Origin: Hypsibius dujardini
Taxonomy: Eukaryota > Tardigrada > Eutardigrada > Parachela > Hypsibiidae
Assembly: GCA_001579985.1 (NCBI GenBank)
Contig: LRSR01008506.1
Coordinates: 1-40,300, forward strand
DNA length: 40,300 nt
Direction of reading: 5' to 3'
Part shown: positions 11,269-22,393 of the stretch, piece after piece
Layout: every line of letters starts with the position of its first letter
Numbering within the stretch: the first letter of the stretch is position 1
Translations under genes and position numbers: made by a program
Notes under the pieces: model-generated
The model's input: the letters and a program-made list of their open reading frames with translations, nothing else
Databases searched by the model: none
Told to the model about the DNA's origin: nothing

Positions 11269-14200
11269 ATGGCGAAGCAGGGAAGCGAAATATCCATGTG
11301 CATGAATTTGGTGCAGACGATTGACGAAGGCATTACCGAAATTCTGGCCAAGGAAACCGATGTCAAGCTCTACAAGTACGACGCCGGAAAATGGGTAAGC
11401 CAAATTAAATTCGCTTTTTAATTATCAGATGGCGAGTGGTTGGCAGGAGGAAGTGAGGAGGAAGTACTGAGAGGGGAAAGGATCACGTCGGTCGTGTGGG
11501 TTTTGGGACGTCCTTCTAAATGAAATTATCCGACCTCTCTTGGCGGACGATGTCGATGCCAACGCATGGCTGGATTTACACCCTGAGACGGGCCATTATT
11601 TGCGCAAACCTGAGATCGACTTCCGCAATGTAGGATATTGCAGACATTTTTATTGTTTGTTTTCCTTTGACCGCAAAGTATGCGATTGATTGGTTAATTT
11701 CATTGCACGGTTTTTTCCCAGCCTAGTCAATCAATCAATCAATGAGTTTTGTCGTGTGATGAGCGGCATGTTGTTTTTGGTCAGCTCGTATAACAAGTTA
11801 CGACGTAGAGTAAGAGGATGATTAGGAATAATACTGCTTACATTCTTTGTACAATTTATTTCAAAATTACTGAATGATAAACAAGAGTGGAAACTGGAGA
11901 GCGCTGGCGGGAAGTGCAATCATCAACCGCCAAAAGATAAATTTGCTCATCAATTGATCGACCGAAAACAACTGCTCGCGTTGGCTGGAATTGACTCGAA
12001 CTCGGACCTCCCATTTTGTTGGGCCAAAGCTTAAAGGATGGCTTTATCTTGGACACACAGGCATTAAAAGCAAGCGTGTACCAATACAGTCTTGCTCGTG
12101 TGAAAGTTTTGATTGTGCAGGTTTATCTTCTTCCAAAGGTGACACTGAGAATTGTGTCTAATTTGGAAAAAGATTGCGCGAATTCAGGAAGAATGCAATA
12201 AATGACTGATTCGAACAATCAATCGAACAATCAATCAAGTATCCTATTTGAGATTCAGATTCAGTGTTGAGATTCAGAGAGGGAATGCGTCTTGTTTTTT
12301 CGGTACCGTATTCCCCCGATCTCAAGGGACAGTTAAGCCCCACCCCCTCCAGTCATCGGTTGACTGTTCAATCGAATTCATTGTGTCGTGATTGGTTAAA
12401 ATTTAAGCACAACTTAACAGCGATTGATTGATTGATTAGGCGGGATTTCTTGACGGATACTTTAAATCAGTTGATTGATTGATTATAGGTAAACAAAAGC
12501 AAACGGTGATGAACAGATGAGATCCGGGGTGGATCAAATTAACTGGTAGGGCAAAAAAGTGTCCCTTGAGATCGGGGGAATACGGTACTCATTCACATGC
12601 ACGAACAATCAATCAAGTATCCTATCTGAGATTGAGATTCAGTGTTGAGATTCAGAGAGGGAATGCGTCTTGTTTATTCGGTACTCATTCACATGCACGT
12701 GGGTTCAATGAGATATTTTCTATTTTTAAAGTTAAGGATTAGCTTGGATTTTTATGGTTGCTTCTTTACACCTTTGAATGTGGCACTATTGTGCGTATAC
12801 GCTTCTACTCGATGATTATTAAATGATAGAAACATATTTATTTCTCCAAATTCCCTTGAGGGGAAAACACTTGATGAATCAAGAATTTTTTTTGACAAGC
12901 AGTTTCGTCTTGAATTTATCTTGAAATTAGCTGACGCGAGCTAATTTCGGACTTGTAGGCACAGGTCTTCTGTACTTTGCGGTCTTCAACGCGTCTCACC
13001 AGATCAGGGGGAACTCATTTTAGCGTGTACTACGTACTTGAGAATAATTTTACCACCATCCGTCGTAGTTTGGCCTGTAGTCTTCCTCTCACTCCCTCTC
13101 AACTACCCCAGTTTTGACCGGATTTGCTTCTTTCTAAGCTAATTTTTGCCTCTTTCAGATCCCATCCAAAGTGGAGGGCATGTTGCTGTTCTATCGAAGG
13201 TACGAAGTGACATTGGACCTCTGCATTGAATTAACAGGATGTTGAGGCAGATAGCCTCACGAATAAGAAATACTTAGTGCAGTCGTGCACGGAGAATTTG
13301 TCTCGGATGTCCAAAGGGCACGGAAGACAGGAGCGGGACACAGGAGACCGTGCCTTTAAGCTTGCCTTTCCCATGGAAGCAAGCGGTGACCGCCAAGAAA
13401 ATCTCTCTAGCTTGTGGTCTTCCGTCTGTGACGGTTGGGATTACGCGATTTGCGTTGGCGAGGGTGTTAACATGCCTCTTTGCGGTACTCTATTTTTAAC
13501 ACCTCATCAATTTCACAACGAATTACCCAGCTCATAAATCCCCTTCCGTGATTGAAGTCGTAAATTAGTGAGACCATCGGGAAGGCGAGAACAGTCAGAA
13601 AGGGATCCATGTTTTACTGCTGCTCGTATGGGCCCAGACTGCTTATAAAAATGAATTACTTCTGGTGTTTCATGGTTAAAAGTTTAGTGCTGTCCCACCC
13701 TTCGTTTAACCGTCCGTCGCGGAGACATTTACTTTGGACAAGTTGGTCCTGTTCGCGCTGCTTCAGGAGCAACCCGATATCGGCCCGGCATTTCAAAGTT
13801 GTGACAGGGCTGGGAAATACAATCTTCTAGCCCTTAAGTGTTGAAAAAATATATACGTTGACATGTAAATCGACGCTTTCCAGTATAGTATTCAACTACG
13901 GTGAGGATTGGAATTTTCTGTTAAGCTTTATAAATTAAATTTTTTTCCCTAGCATGAAAGGAGCAAAATTTTGTTTGGTTTCGTGTCGACTGTTGTTCCA
14001 TCTACCTGTTGCCAGCTACCTTGCCTGTCCGGTTTTCAAACTAACCATTCGACGTCCGGTTTGCCTTCGAAAGTAAACTGCATAATATTAATGTCTGACA
14101 CAGTTCTTCTATTTCGTCTATGGTTTGTCTATAAATTTATGTCTTCAGGGCGATATCATTACAGCCACGTCTATTAACTTCCGGAATTACTGACTTATAA

Positions 14201-17120
14201 GTGCCATTTGGTACGCCCGGTCCTTTCAGGGTTGATTTATTTAAGGGTTCTAATTCTAGCATGGAACGTTAAAGTTTGAGAGACGCGATTACAAGACAGG
14301 GAAGGTACTAACCTGTTTTAAGGGTTACAGCCTGTTCACCGATAGCCCGAGGTCAATACCGACGTTGTCGAATGGATTCCCTTGGTGTTTGCTTTTAATC
14401 CATTTTAAATCTCTCAGCCAAGATATATGATTCGCAGGAGAAAGAACAACTATTGCTTTTGGCGACGCAGAACCACGGAGTTGTGCTGTCAGATCAAGTA
14501 ACGCTAAATCTTCAGTACATTGGCGTCTCATCAGTTCCCGCATGGCAATTAGCGCTGGTGGTGTGATGACATGTTGCTTCACCACGGCGGCGCTGGGTGC
14601 TGACTTGCTCCTCACTGAACCGTGGTTTTCTTTCAGCTCACCGGGACAACCATAACTCAGCCGTGATCTCTTTCTGGAACTCGCGATACACCCAGCTGCA
14701 GTGTTACTGCTGCTGTCCTCCTGCTCTTTTGATAGTTCAAAGATTGAGATCAGAAACGCCAAGACCTACGTGTATACGGAATTGAGAGGTGTCGAGCAGG
14801 AGTTGAACGGCTTTCCTCCTAATACTAGTACATTTTGAGGAGCCAGAGCCGGCGAGGAGACTGAGAGGCGACGGGAGGGTCGCAATTTCGGTTGACATTC
14901 CACGACGTCTTTCAAGTGTGCCCGCTCTCTTGCCCCCGTCGCGGTTCTCAGTTCTTGACTGCGATTCGCTCTTTCTCTCGTTTCCTCACTCTCTCTCTCG
15001 CGCGGGAAGGGTTTTTTTGCGCGCACTCTGGGTGCCGGCTGTGTGTGTAATTATATCTGTGTTTGTGTATCTACGTGTTTGATAAACCTTTTTCTATTTG
15101 GGCAGTTTAAATATGTGCCAAAGCGTTCGTGTACAGCTTAGCTAGTGTATAGGGAACGGATTTCACATGTCGAAAGTCACTAGCTCATGAAGAGAGGAGG
15201 GATGTGACGCTGGGTCCTAGATGAGTCGTATCGCATGTGCCAGGAGCCGGGGACACTCATGGTCGAAGGGAAATTGAGCTTGCCTCATGCGGTGGAAGAA
15301 TGCCCACAGGGCAATTGAACAACTGTCAGAAGACTGTCACGTTTTTTGTTTATTCAAAGCGCGTTGGTTTTCGGTTGTTCTCAGCGATGGGGACCCTGAC
15401 GGTCGCTTCTGTGACTGGAAGTGCGGCCTGTGTCTGCCTGTCTTTGGCTGTCTGCCTGTGCTTGTCTGTCTTTGGCTGTCTGCCTGTGCATGTCTGTCTT
15501 TGGCTGTCTGCCTGTGTTTGTCTGTGTTTGGCTGTCTGCCTGTGTTTGTCTGTCTTTGGCTGTTTGTCTTTGGCTGTTTGTTTCTCTATATCCAGATGTG
15601 CAATCTCAGTGGATCGACCTTTCGTAGAACAGATACTTTTAATAGTCGTCCTTACTGTAATCCTACTTCTTTCTCAGTCAGACAATCAGCTGAAGCAGCA
15701 ATGACGTAGAGTAAACAGAAAGACTCTGGGGTTTGGGCACATTCCTGATATTTTAATGCTGTATGAATCAGTCGAAGCATTGTGTGTCTTTTATGTTATT
15801 CCAAGCAAGAGTATGTTGGGATTGGTTGCTACGCCAACTGCATTGCGATATACTGTTATTGACCACCACCCACACACCATTTTTGCTGCTGGTCATTGCA
15901 TAAGACTCATGTTTTTGTTGTTGTTGTTTTATTCAGGTGTGATAATCCGCCCTTTGGACTGCTTTTGCTTTCCCGTGACTCAACTCAGAACTGGAACCAG
16001 AAATTCGGAGTGGATGTGGAAGTTCAGCTTCGAGCGCCATTTCTCTTATACAAGAGTTTCGATATTATTCAGGGTAAGTCTCTCGTACCGGTGACCATTA
16101 CGAATACTTTCGAGCAAATCATTCCGTTACCCATCTGATCATTCGAGTGGAGCGCATGATCTGATTTCATTAAGTCTTTAACTTCCGGTGCTATATTTCA
16201 CTTGATTGGACTGTCAGCACTATCTTCTCCCATGATGGTGTCCTTCAGTTAAGAGAAAAGTTCACTTTTTGATGATTCGAAAAAATTCATGTTGCTTTAG
16301 TTGACCACCGCCCACTGTAGAGGACATTTTTTGCTGAAAAGTTTGTCAATAGGTTGGCAGATTCGGTATTCAGTCATTACATCAATGAATCAACTGTTTT
16401 CAAAACGATCAGTTTTGTTCAGCGAAAACTTGGTTTTCATATTGTTTGCGATTCCTACGAAAGCTTGATGAAAAAACCACGCATGTCGAATGCCGAATAC
16501 GACATTTTAATATGCTACTAATGTAATTTTTGATTGCTCAGGGTTAGTTATGACTCTAAAAGAATGTGTTGATTTTCTGAATTACTGTATAGGGAGAAGT
16601 CTGTATTTCGGCTCACCCTCCGCTTGGTCCGTAAATCGGCTCACTCATGAGTTTCTCTTTGATGGCAGGTGCTTGATTGTTTGGTTTTCAGAAGTGCTAT
16701 GGTATAGTACAGAAAATCAAACAATCGAGCACATACCATCAAAGCGAAACCCATGAGTGAGCCGATTTATCGACAAGTGGAGGGTGAGCCGAAATACAGA
16801 CTTCACCTCATATTGTAATATTCTTTTTGCTTTCACATCTCCTACTCACTCTGTAATGTCTGTAAAGCGTGTAGGCTAATTTATTGGCTCCTACTGTGCA
16901 ATAAGTCTGCTGACTAGGTACAGTCACCACCATCTTTTTCCTGTGTTTACACACTTGCAGGCAACGTGATTTACGGAGTCTGGTTTCCCCAACCATCCAG
17001 CTGCGAAGAAATGTACAAGAAAATGCGCAATTCCACCAGCCAGCCGACTAATTTATCGTACGCTGCGATGGTTACTGCTGGTGCGAAGACTAGCGCGAAG
17101 GAGGAATCGGTCGTGGCTAC

Positions 17121-17153
<33 letters not shown>

Positions 17154-19287
17154 TTATTCCCTGGAGAACAGCAAGGAAATGCAGGAACGGAGAGACCAGG
17201 CGGTTAGTGAAACTCTTGAATCTTTTTGTTGGTTAGAGCGTCATTTCCTCAGATCTCTTTTATCTGAGCCAGACGATTGGGATTTTTTCTTGTAGCAATA
17301 GATGGCAGTAGTAATATTTGGTCGCTTGATCGATTGATTCGGCGGTTGGAGCTTCAGTGCTCATTTAGAGATTGACTTGTCTTTCTGGTGGATTGATTGA
17401 ATGACGAGATAGATGAGATGATGCATTAGCAGCACTACTTATGTAATCCTGGCACTTACCGTTGATTGATTCATTGATTGGCAGGAAGTGGCGGTGAAGG
17501 CGCTGCAGGTTCCCGGTGCTAAAGCGACATCGGTACCCTGTCAGCATTGTGGACGCACGACACACGTTAGCAGCAAATGCTACAAGCTGCGGCCGCAAGG
17601 TCCGGAGGGCGCCGCACGGAACGGCGGTCCGGTGCCGCGGGGTGTCACCCAGAAGAAGGCGCCGAATGAGGTACAGTTTGCGGGCGAAACAACCCGAAAA
17701 CATGAAACACAGAAACTGTCTTTCACTGTCGTTGTAGTAGTACTGCAATTAAATCAATCAACTGCAAACGCATATCAGTTGTTAAATTTCACTTCCCCTC
17801 TGCTCTGAATTTTCTATAAAATAATGCATTGATCACTGCTTCGCTGGTATCTTTTTACTCATTTCGTGTTATTAATTGGATTAATAGCTATATACATTCA
17901 ACGACGAGATTGAGTACACTGGAGGGTCCGGGGAATGGACAAATAGGGCGGGGCAGGGGTGGTTTTCAAACAATCGAACAATCAACCACCTGATCACCCC
18001 CTGCTCCGCCTCTTTTGCCCATACCCCGGACCCTCCAGTGTACTCAATTTTGTCGCTGACTGTATAGTACATTATGCAGAAGGGATAGAGATGAAGTTAT
18101 TTCGGTTAGTCCTTTGAGCTGGACAGTGTTTTTTTGCTGTTCCCCAGGTTGTACCCACGACGATGACTTTCGAAGCTAACAAGGTGAACTCGAAGCACGC
18201 GCAGCAAGTCGCTGCAGCCACTTCGAAGAACTTTGTTGACTCAGCCATTTTGGAGAGTTCTTCCTCGTCGTCCGGCGGCCCGATCCCCCTGTCAGCCCAA
18301 GCCAACATCTCACCGCTGAACTTGCCTGGCTTGTTGTCTGTCGTTCCACACAACGGCACTGGACACATGCCGCACGCTGCGTCTTTCCCCAACATCGGGG
18401 ACGCCGGCAGTTGGTCCACGCAGAATCCACAGTTGGCCTTACGTGTCGCTTCGGATCAGTTGAAAGGATTTTTGGGCATGGGGGCCGCTACGGAGAGCCT
18501 GGCTGGCAAGGTGGACGCTCCGGTGAGTCAGCTGACGCCGCAGCGGGAAGGCCGGAGCAGTGCGGCATTGGGAATGACTTTGAGTGGATGCAGCGCGGAT
18601 GGGGAAGTGGCAGCTTTGCGAGGACCGGCCAAGGATCGACAATTTGTGCAGGATATTACGCAGCGATTGAACGAAGTTGCAGGTAATGCAACATGTGTCT
18701 CAAATGTCCTCCCTGCTCGGTACTTCGTTCAAATATTAGGATTCGTCCCTCGTTATGAATTTTTCTTGTCTGTTTGCGGGTCTGTCACACAGTTGTTAAA
18801 CAGCAGTATGCCATTATACCTGCCCCCCCCCTGGTTTGATTGATTCAGTTTTTTTCCGCATGTTTGCTGCTTCTGGTGTATGTGGTTTCTCTACTTGTTT
18901 GACTGATTTTGACTGGGATTGCCTTTTATGAGTCTTTGCTTTTTTGCAGGATCTCCCCTCATTCAGTCAGGGTACGACCTTGCACCGATCGATCAAGACT
19001 TCATTCAGCCAACTTTACGTCCACCGCAGCACTTCGAATCCTGTCAAGCCAGTAGCGCTCACCCCCAGTTTCTCCGCCCGGAAGATATGGAGGTGTCCAA
19101 TGCCAACCGACGACCTCACACTGCAGGCATTCCGAGCCAGAACAGTCGTCTGGCACCGGGAGTGAATGCCTTGACCAAAGAGCAGCTCCTCCAGTCCATC
19201 GAGTGGCTCATGCGAAACGACCGGGACTTCGTCAATCGACTTCACCAAGGCTACTTGAGTTCACTAACGGAACAGCTGAAGCTGTGA
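11269..19287 (+). CDS. DCP1: mRNA-decapping enzyme subunit 1 (DCP1)
   Basis: Activator of the DCP2 decapping enzyme in cytoplasmic mRNA decay and P-bodies. Seven exons: 11269-11394, 13159-13199, 15937-16073, 16961-17202, 17485-17670, 18148-18682, 18950-19287; phases close to 535 codons (534 aa). The EVH1 domain fills residues 1 to about 135: [40 protein letters not shown] and CEEMYKKM match the family. The C-terminus (about 496-534, [14 protein letters not shown] and DRDFVNRL) is the trimerization helix typical of metazoan DCP1. The start lies in a good context (aagATGG). Unusual: a C201-x2-C-x4-H-x4-C214 zinc-knuckle-like motif in exon 5, and an Asn-Gly repeat at 17121-17152. Introns 1 and 2 are long (1.8 and 2.7 kb) and full of transposon and simple-repeat sequence. 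Confidence 0.95.
12224..12698. repeat. Tandem duplication of about 116 bp in DCP1 intron 1, one copy split by a transposon
   Basis: The sequence beginning gaacaatcaatcaagtatcc and ending attcacatgcac occurs twice. The first copy is interrupted after cggta by the element at 12306-12585; the second (from 12602) is intact and reads cggtactcattc across the same point. The copies differ at a few bases. Confidence 0.85.
12306..12585. mobile_element. MITE family F, TA target-site duplication
   Basis: 280 bp with terminal inverted repeats of 26 bp (left begins ccgtattcccccgatctcaa, right is its reverse complement), flanked by TA at 12304-12305 and 12586-12587. No open frame for a transposase, so non-autonomous. 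TA duplications are typical of Tc1/mariner-type and some other DNA transposons. The intact copy of the surrounding tandem repeat at 12682-12683 provides the empty site. Confidence 0.9.
14325..15026 (-). other. Possible nested ORFs inside DCP1 intron 2, unknown
   Basis: Two adjacent minus-strand open frames, 14325-14762 (145 codons, from [10 protein letters not shown]) and 14766-15026 (86 codons), occupy a stretch of the 2.7-kb intron free of obvious repeats. The longer one has mixed composition (Ser-rich start, then a Leu-rich part such as [12 protein letters not shown]) and no domain I recognise. Nothing shows that they are transcribed. They could be a nested gene, a decayed transposon, or chance. 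Confidence 0.2.
15425..15595. repeat. Minisatellite in DCP1 intron 2
   Basis: Five or six copies of a unit near 24 bp containing tctttggctgtctgcctgtg, slightly degenerate. All three plus-strand frames are open because of the period, but none shows anything protein-like beyond the repeat. Confidence 0.85.
16591..16810. mobile_element. MITE family B, copy 1
   Basis: About 220 bp in DCP1 intron 3. The ends are long inverted copies (tctgtatttcggctcacc on the left, its reverse complement on the right), and the inner arms also pair (gatggcaggtgcttgattg against caatcgagcacataccatc). Related to the copy at 22872-23212. No coding capacity. Confidence 0.85.
17891..18066. mobile_element. MITE family A, copy 1
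   Basis: About 176 bp in the DCP1 intron between exons 5 and 6. The inverted repeat covers nearly half its length: left tcaacgacgagattgagtac, right reverse complement tcagcgacaaaattgagtac, both running into ctggagggtccgggg. Flanks are TA-rich. The same family sits in the last TRMT10C intron. Confidence 0.9.
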
Positions 19288-19622
19288 TGTCGCAGCTGGA
19301 ATTGCGTTACAGCAGGAGCATCTCGTTCGGTTTTGATTCCACAGTGTGTCGCGCTCTGCTCGCTGGATTCTAAGGGAGGATGCTTCGCCAGTATTCTTGT
19401 TTTACGAACTGGAACATGGTAGTTTCTTTTTTCTGCGATCTCGTTGGTTCTTGCACTCTTTGCGTTTTGAGCAGTTTTCTGTTGCTGCAAGACCGCGATG
19501 TGCGATGTTGCTGCTGAGTTTTAGCTCTTCTGTTCTTTCCCTGGTTTACATTTCGCCGATGGGTGTTATGTGAGTGTTTTCGTCCCTTCGAAAGACCTTC
19601 GTGAACTGATATTTAAATTGTT

Positions 19623-19628
19623 AATAAA
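19623..19628 (+). terminator. DCP1: Polyadenylation signal of DCP1
   Basis: AATAAA 336 bp after the stop codon and before the convergent TRMT10C gene. The only canonical hexamer seen between the two genes on this strand. Confidence 0.6.
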
Positions 19629-19899
19629 TATTTACCGGATTTGTTTTGGGCTCACGGTACGGGAATATTAAAAAGGGGCTTGCCCCGAAAAAAAGGTTCG
19701 CACGGATTATGGTTTTAATGAAGTTCTTCCAATGAACCAGCTAGTCTCAGTCTCATCTCATACGACAGTCTCATCATCAGTGCAGAAAGTAGCATCAAAT
19801 GGAAAGTCTCGCTTTACACCCACCGACGTAACTTACCGCCATCCCGCTGACAAGAACAACCTAACGAAAGGAGTGATTGAGAAAAAATGTGAGCCCAGA

Positions 19900-22065
19900 T
19901 TATTTCGACAAGAGCGTTTCCAGCACTCCCCGTTGTCTGCGTTTATGGTTTTGGTACTCTTGAGGCCTTCCAATTCTTCCACCATCGACTCTCATTGTCG
20001 CAGACGGTCTCCTGTGGTAAGGATTAGGATGATTTGGTATCAAGTCCTCGGGCTGGAGATATTTCCGTTTTGGTATATGCTTGAGAAAAGCCTGCTCCCA
20101 GTCACCATGCTGTTTCATATCCAGCATGATTCCCATCATCTGGTTGAGCGTCAAATTCTTTCCACCAACAGCCCATCTGAAGAAAAAATACCGACCTAGT
20201 AAATTTGCATCCGTCAACGAGCCACATCTTCCTGTTGGTGGTTTGTCTGTCTCTCAGCCTGTCGATGCAGCTACAGTATCCAAATGTCTCGGCATACAGT
20301 CAACGACAAGATTGAGTACACTGGAGGGTCCGGGGTATGGGCAAAAGGGGCGGAGTAGGGGGTGGTTTTCATACAATCGAACAATCAACCACCTGACCTG
20401 CAGCGGTTGCTTTGTTCCATTTTCCAATAAGGAATTTACTCCGCCCCTTTTGTCCATACCCCGGACCCTCCATTGTACTCAATCTTGTCGTTGACTGTAT
20501 GCTGGCTTCTTTCTTGGCATTCCACTAACGATTTCTACCTTATAAGCAAAAACTGTTCACTAAATCGCACGATACACACACCACGAACCTCAGATAGGTA
20601 TCCAGAGGTAATTTCGCCATTCGTAGACCTTCCCGCTTGGCTTTAGCCATCGACAACGGCTTAGGATTGGTTTTGTCAACCAGGCCTCCGATGATGTAGA
20701 TGTCATCGTGGTTGAAGCGGTCCAGCGTCGCCTCTGCGTTATACGTCAGATAGACCAACTGCGAGCGTGGGAAGATGTCGAGGTAGCTCTTCGTGGTGTA
20801 CTCGATGAGACAACTCGGTTCACCCATATTGGGAAGGGCGGATTTCAGGGCCTTCATAGTTTCGTTCTCCATCCGACAATTGCAGATCTAAACAGGGAAA
20901 AGAACAAAAAAAATGTGTTCCCAACCGCGAGTTACGGATATCAAACACCCAGATTTAAGCAAAAACACTGAGCTAACCTGTAGCCAGAACGGATCTCGTG
21001 ACTCCTTATTAAGCGCATACGAATCCCGGATCTGCGTGGCGGTGTTCGTTTGCTCCCGCTGCGACATCCAATTGTCATAATCCACATCGAAGATGATCGG
21101 CTGGCCCAGGGTCCGAGCATACGCCAGCCGGATATTGTAGGTCTTTAACATGTCTGAAACGGGAAATGATAAAATGTCTATCGTGTATAATCTTTGTATC
21201 TCCGGCATGCTTAGAAAGCAAACTGACGACTGACCATTTTCAGCCCATCAAGCTAGCCAAAGCTCTTACCGGTATCGCGGATGTACGGGAACATTGTGTT
21301 AAAACTCAGACCATATCGCATGATTTCCGGATTTTCGGAGATCTCAGCTTTAATTTGGTCGCAATGGGCCTGGCGGAGTATGCTCGCTTGGGCCTTCTTC
21401 TTCTTCATGTTGATATCGCTCATCTCATTCATGAACAGAAACCTGCACAACACCCATGGAGCATTGATCGTTTGATTAACTCGTTCAAGTGACTGGCAAA
21501 TGCTCGATGTGTCTGATTGCCAGTCAATTGATTGATTATCCCGCTCCAAGTACTGAGAAAAAAGTTCCATTTCACATTGGAAATGCAAACCTCACCTGAA
21601 AAATTTAAGTCTGGAAAATCTCGACGAAAGTGCCATCACTTTTCGCCATTCCTTTTCGGTGATTTTTGACGGCACTGGATGGCCCGACTGCCGGAGAATT
21701 TCCAGTTCGAACTGCAGCATCTGGAAGCGTTTCTGTTCTTCTTCGCTGAGATCGTCAAACTTCAGGAACGTCATCGACTCTCCAGACTGGTCAGATGGTG
21801 CTGATGTTGGTGACGGTAATGGCGGGTCAGCGGATGAGTGTTCGGAGGAAAAGAATCGCGGCGAGCTGGACCAAACTAGCAGGGATCGCCGGAAGATAAC
21901 ACGACCGCCTTCGTTTGATTGTCTTGATTGACTTGAATGCCCCGGCAGCGAAAAAGCCGAGTTTCGGGCTGCCGCTGCTACATGTACACATCGCTGGATC
22001 GGCACTTTCCTCCAAAGAGCCAAACAGGTTTGATGGCAAATTTTAAACGGCTTCGGTGACAACAT
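19900..22065 (-). CDS. TRMT10C: tRNA methyltransferase 10 homolog C (mitochondrial RNase P protein 1)
   Basis: Methylates purine-9 of mitochondrial tRNAs and, with an SDR protein and PRORP, forms mitochondrial RNase P. Five exons: 22065-21596, 21442-21270, 21153-20978, 20887-20589, 20176-19900; phases close to 464 aa. The N-terminus (MLSPKPFKICHQ, then many Arg and few acidic residues up to about 60) fits a mitochondrial targeting sequence. A charged helix follows (LSEEEQKRFQMLQFELEILR). The SPOUT methyltransferase domain occupies roughly 210-430, with QPIIFDVDYD, SQLVYLTYNA, IYIIGGLVD and the conserved GDWEQAFLKHIPKRK near the end, where the family's catalytic Asp lies. The tail beyond the domain is basic. 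Its last intron carries a family A MITE. Start lies 328 bp from the mael start on the other strand. Nuclear TRMT10A/B paralogues lack such an N-terminus, so 10C is favoured. Confidence 0.92.
20294..20500. mobile_element. MITE family A, copy 2
   Basis: About 207 bp in the last TRMT10C intron. Ends are inverted repeats: atacagtcaacgacaagatt on the left and its near-perfect reverse complement on the right. It shares gagggtccggggtatggg and the central caatcgaacaatcaaccacc with the copy in DCP1. Confidence 0.9.
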
Positions 22066-22393
22066 TTTGTTTCATATACAAAGATTCGGACGAATTATCC
22101 GAGAACCAAAACTGCAAAAAAACTGAAGTAGCGAAATGGAAAGTGGTTTGCACGGCAGACCATAAAACACATTTGGATTTGGCGAGCGGTACGTTACAGC
22201 GTTTTGCAAAATAGAAATCAATCTGTTTTTTAAGCATTTTCCCTGTAAAAAGAACTAACTTTTTGCTACTTCTCTGGCAGGGAAGTAGCGCAAACAAGGC
22301 TTCTGTTATCGACTGCGTATGTCTTTCCGATCACGCAAACCTGATTTGTTTTGAATTTTGTTCCGTATTTTTATGCTGTGCTGTGGCGCTGTC
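22066..22393. promoter_or_regulatory. Shared intergenic region of TRMT10C and mael (candidate bidirectional promoter)
   Basis: 328 bp separate the two divergent start codons and contain no gene or transposon. Both 5' UTRs and core promoters must fit here unless there are distant non-coding exons. No clear TATA box; the layout alone supports the call. Confidence 0.5.

Noticed and set aside
13277-13537. ORF of 86 codons in DCP1 intron 2
   Set aside because: No domain and no acceptor/donor pair that keeps the DCP1 frame; DCP1 EVH1 is complete without it.
15237-15709. Three overlapping plus-strand ORFs up to 155 codons in DCP1 intron 2
   Set aside because: They owe their length to the 24-bp minisatellite.
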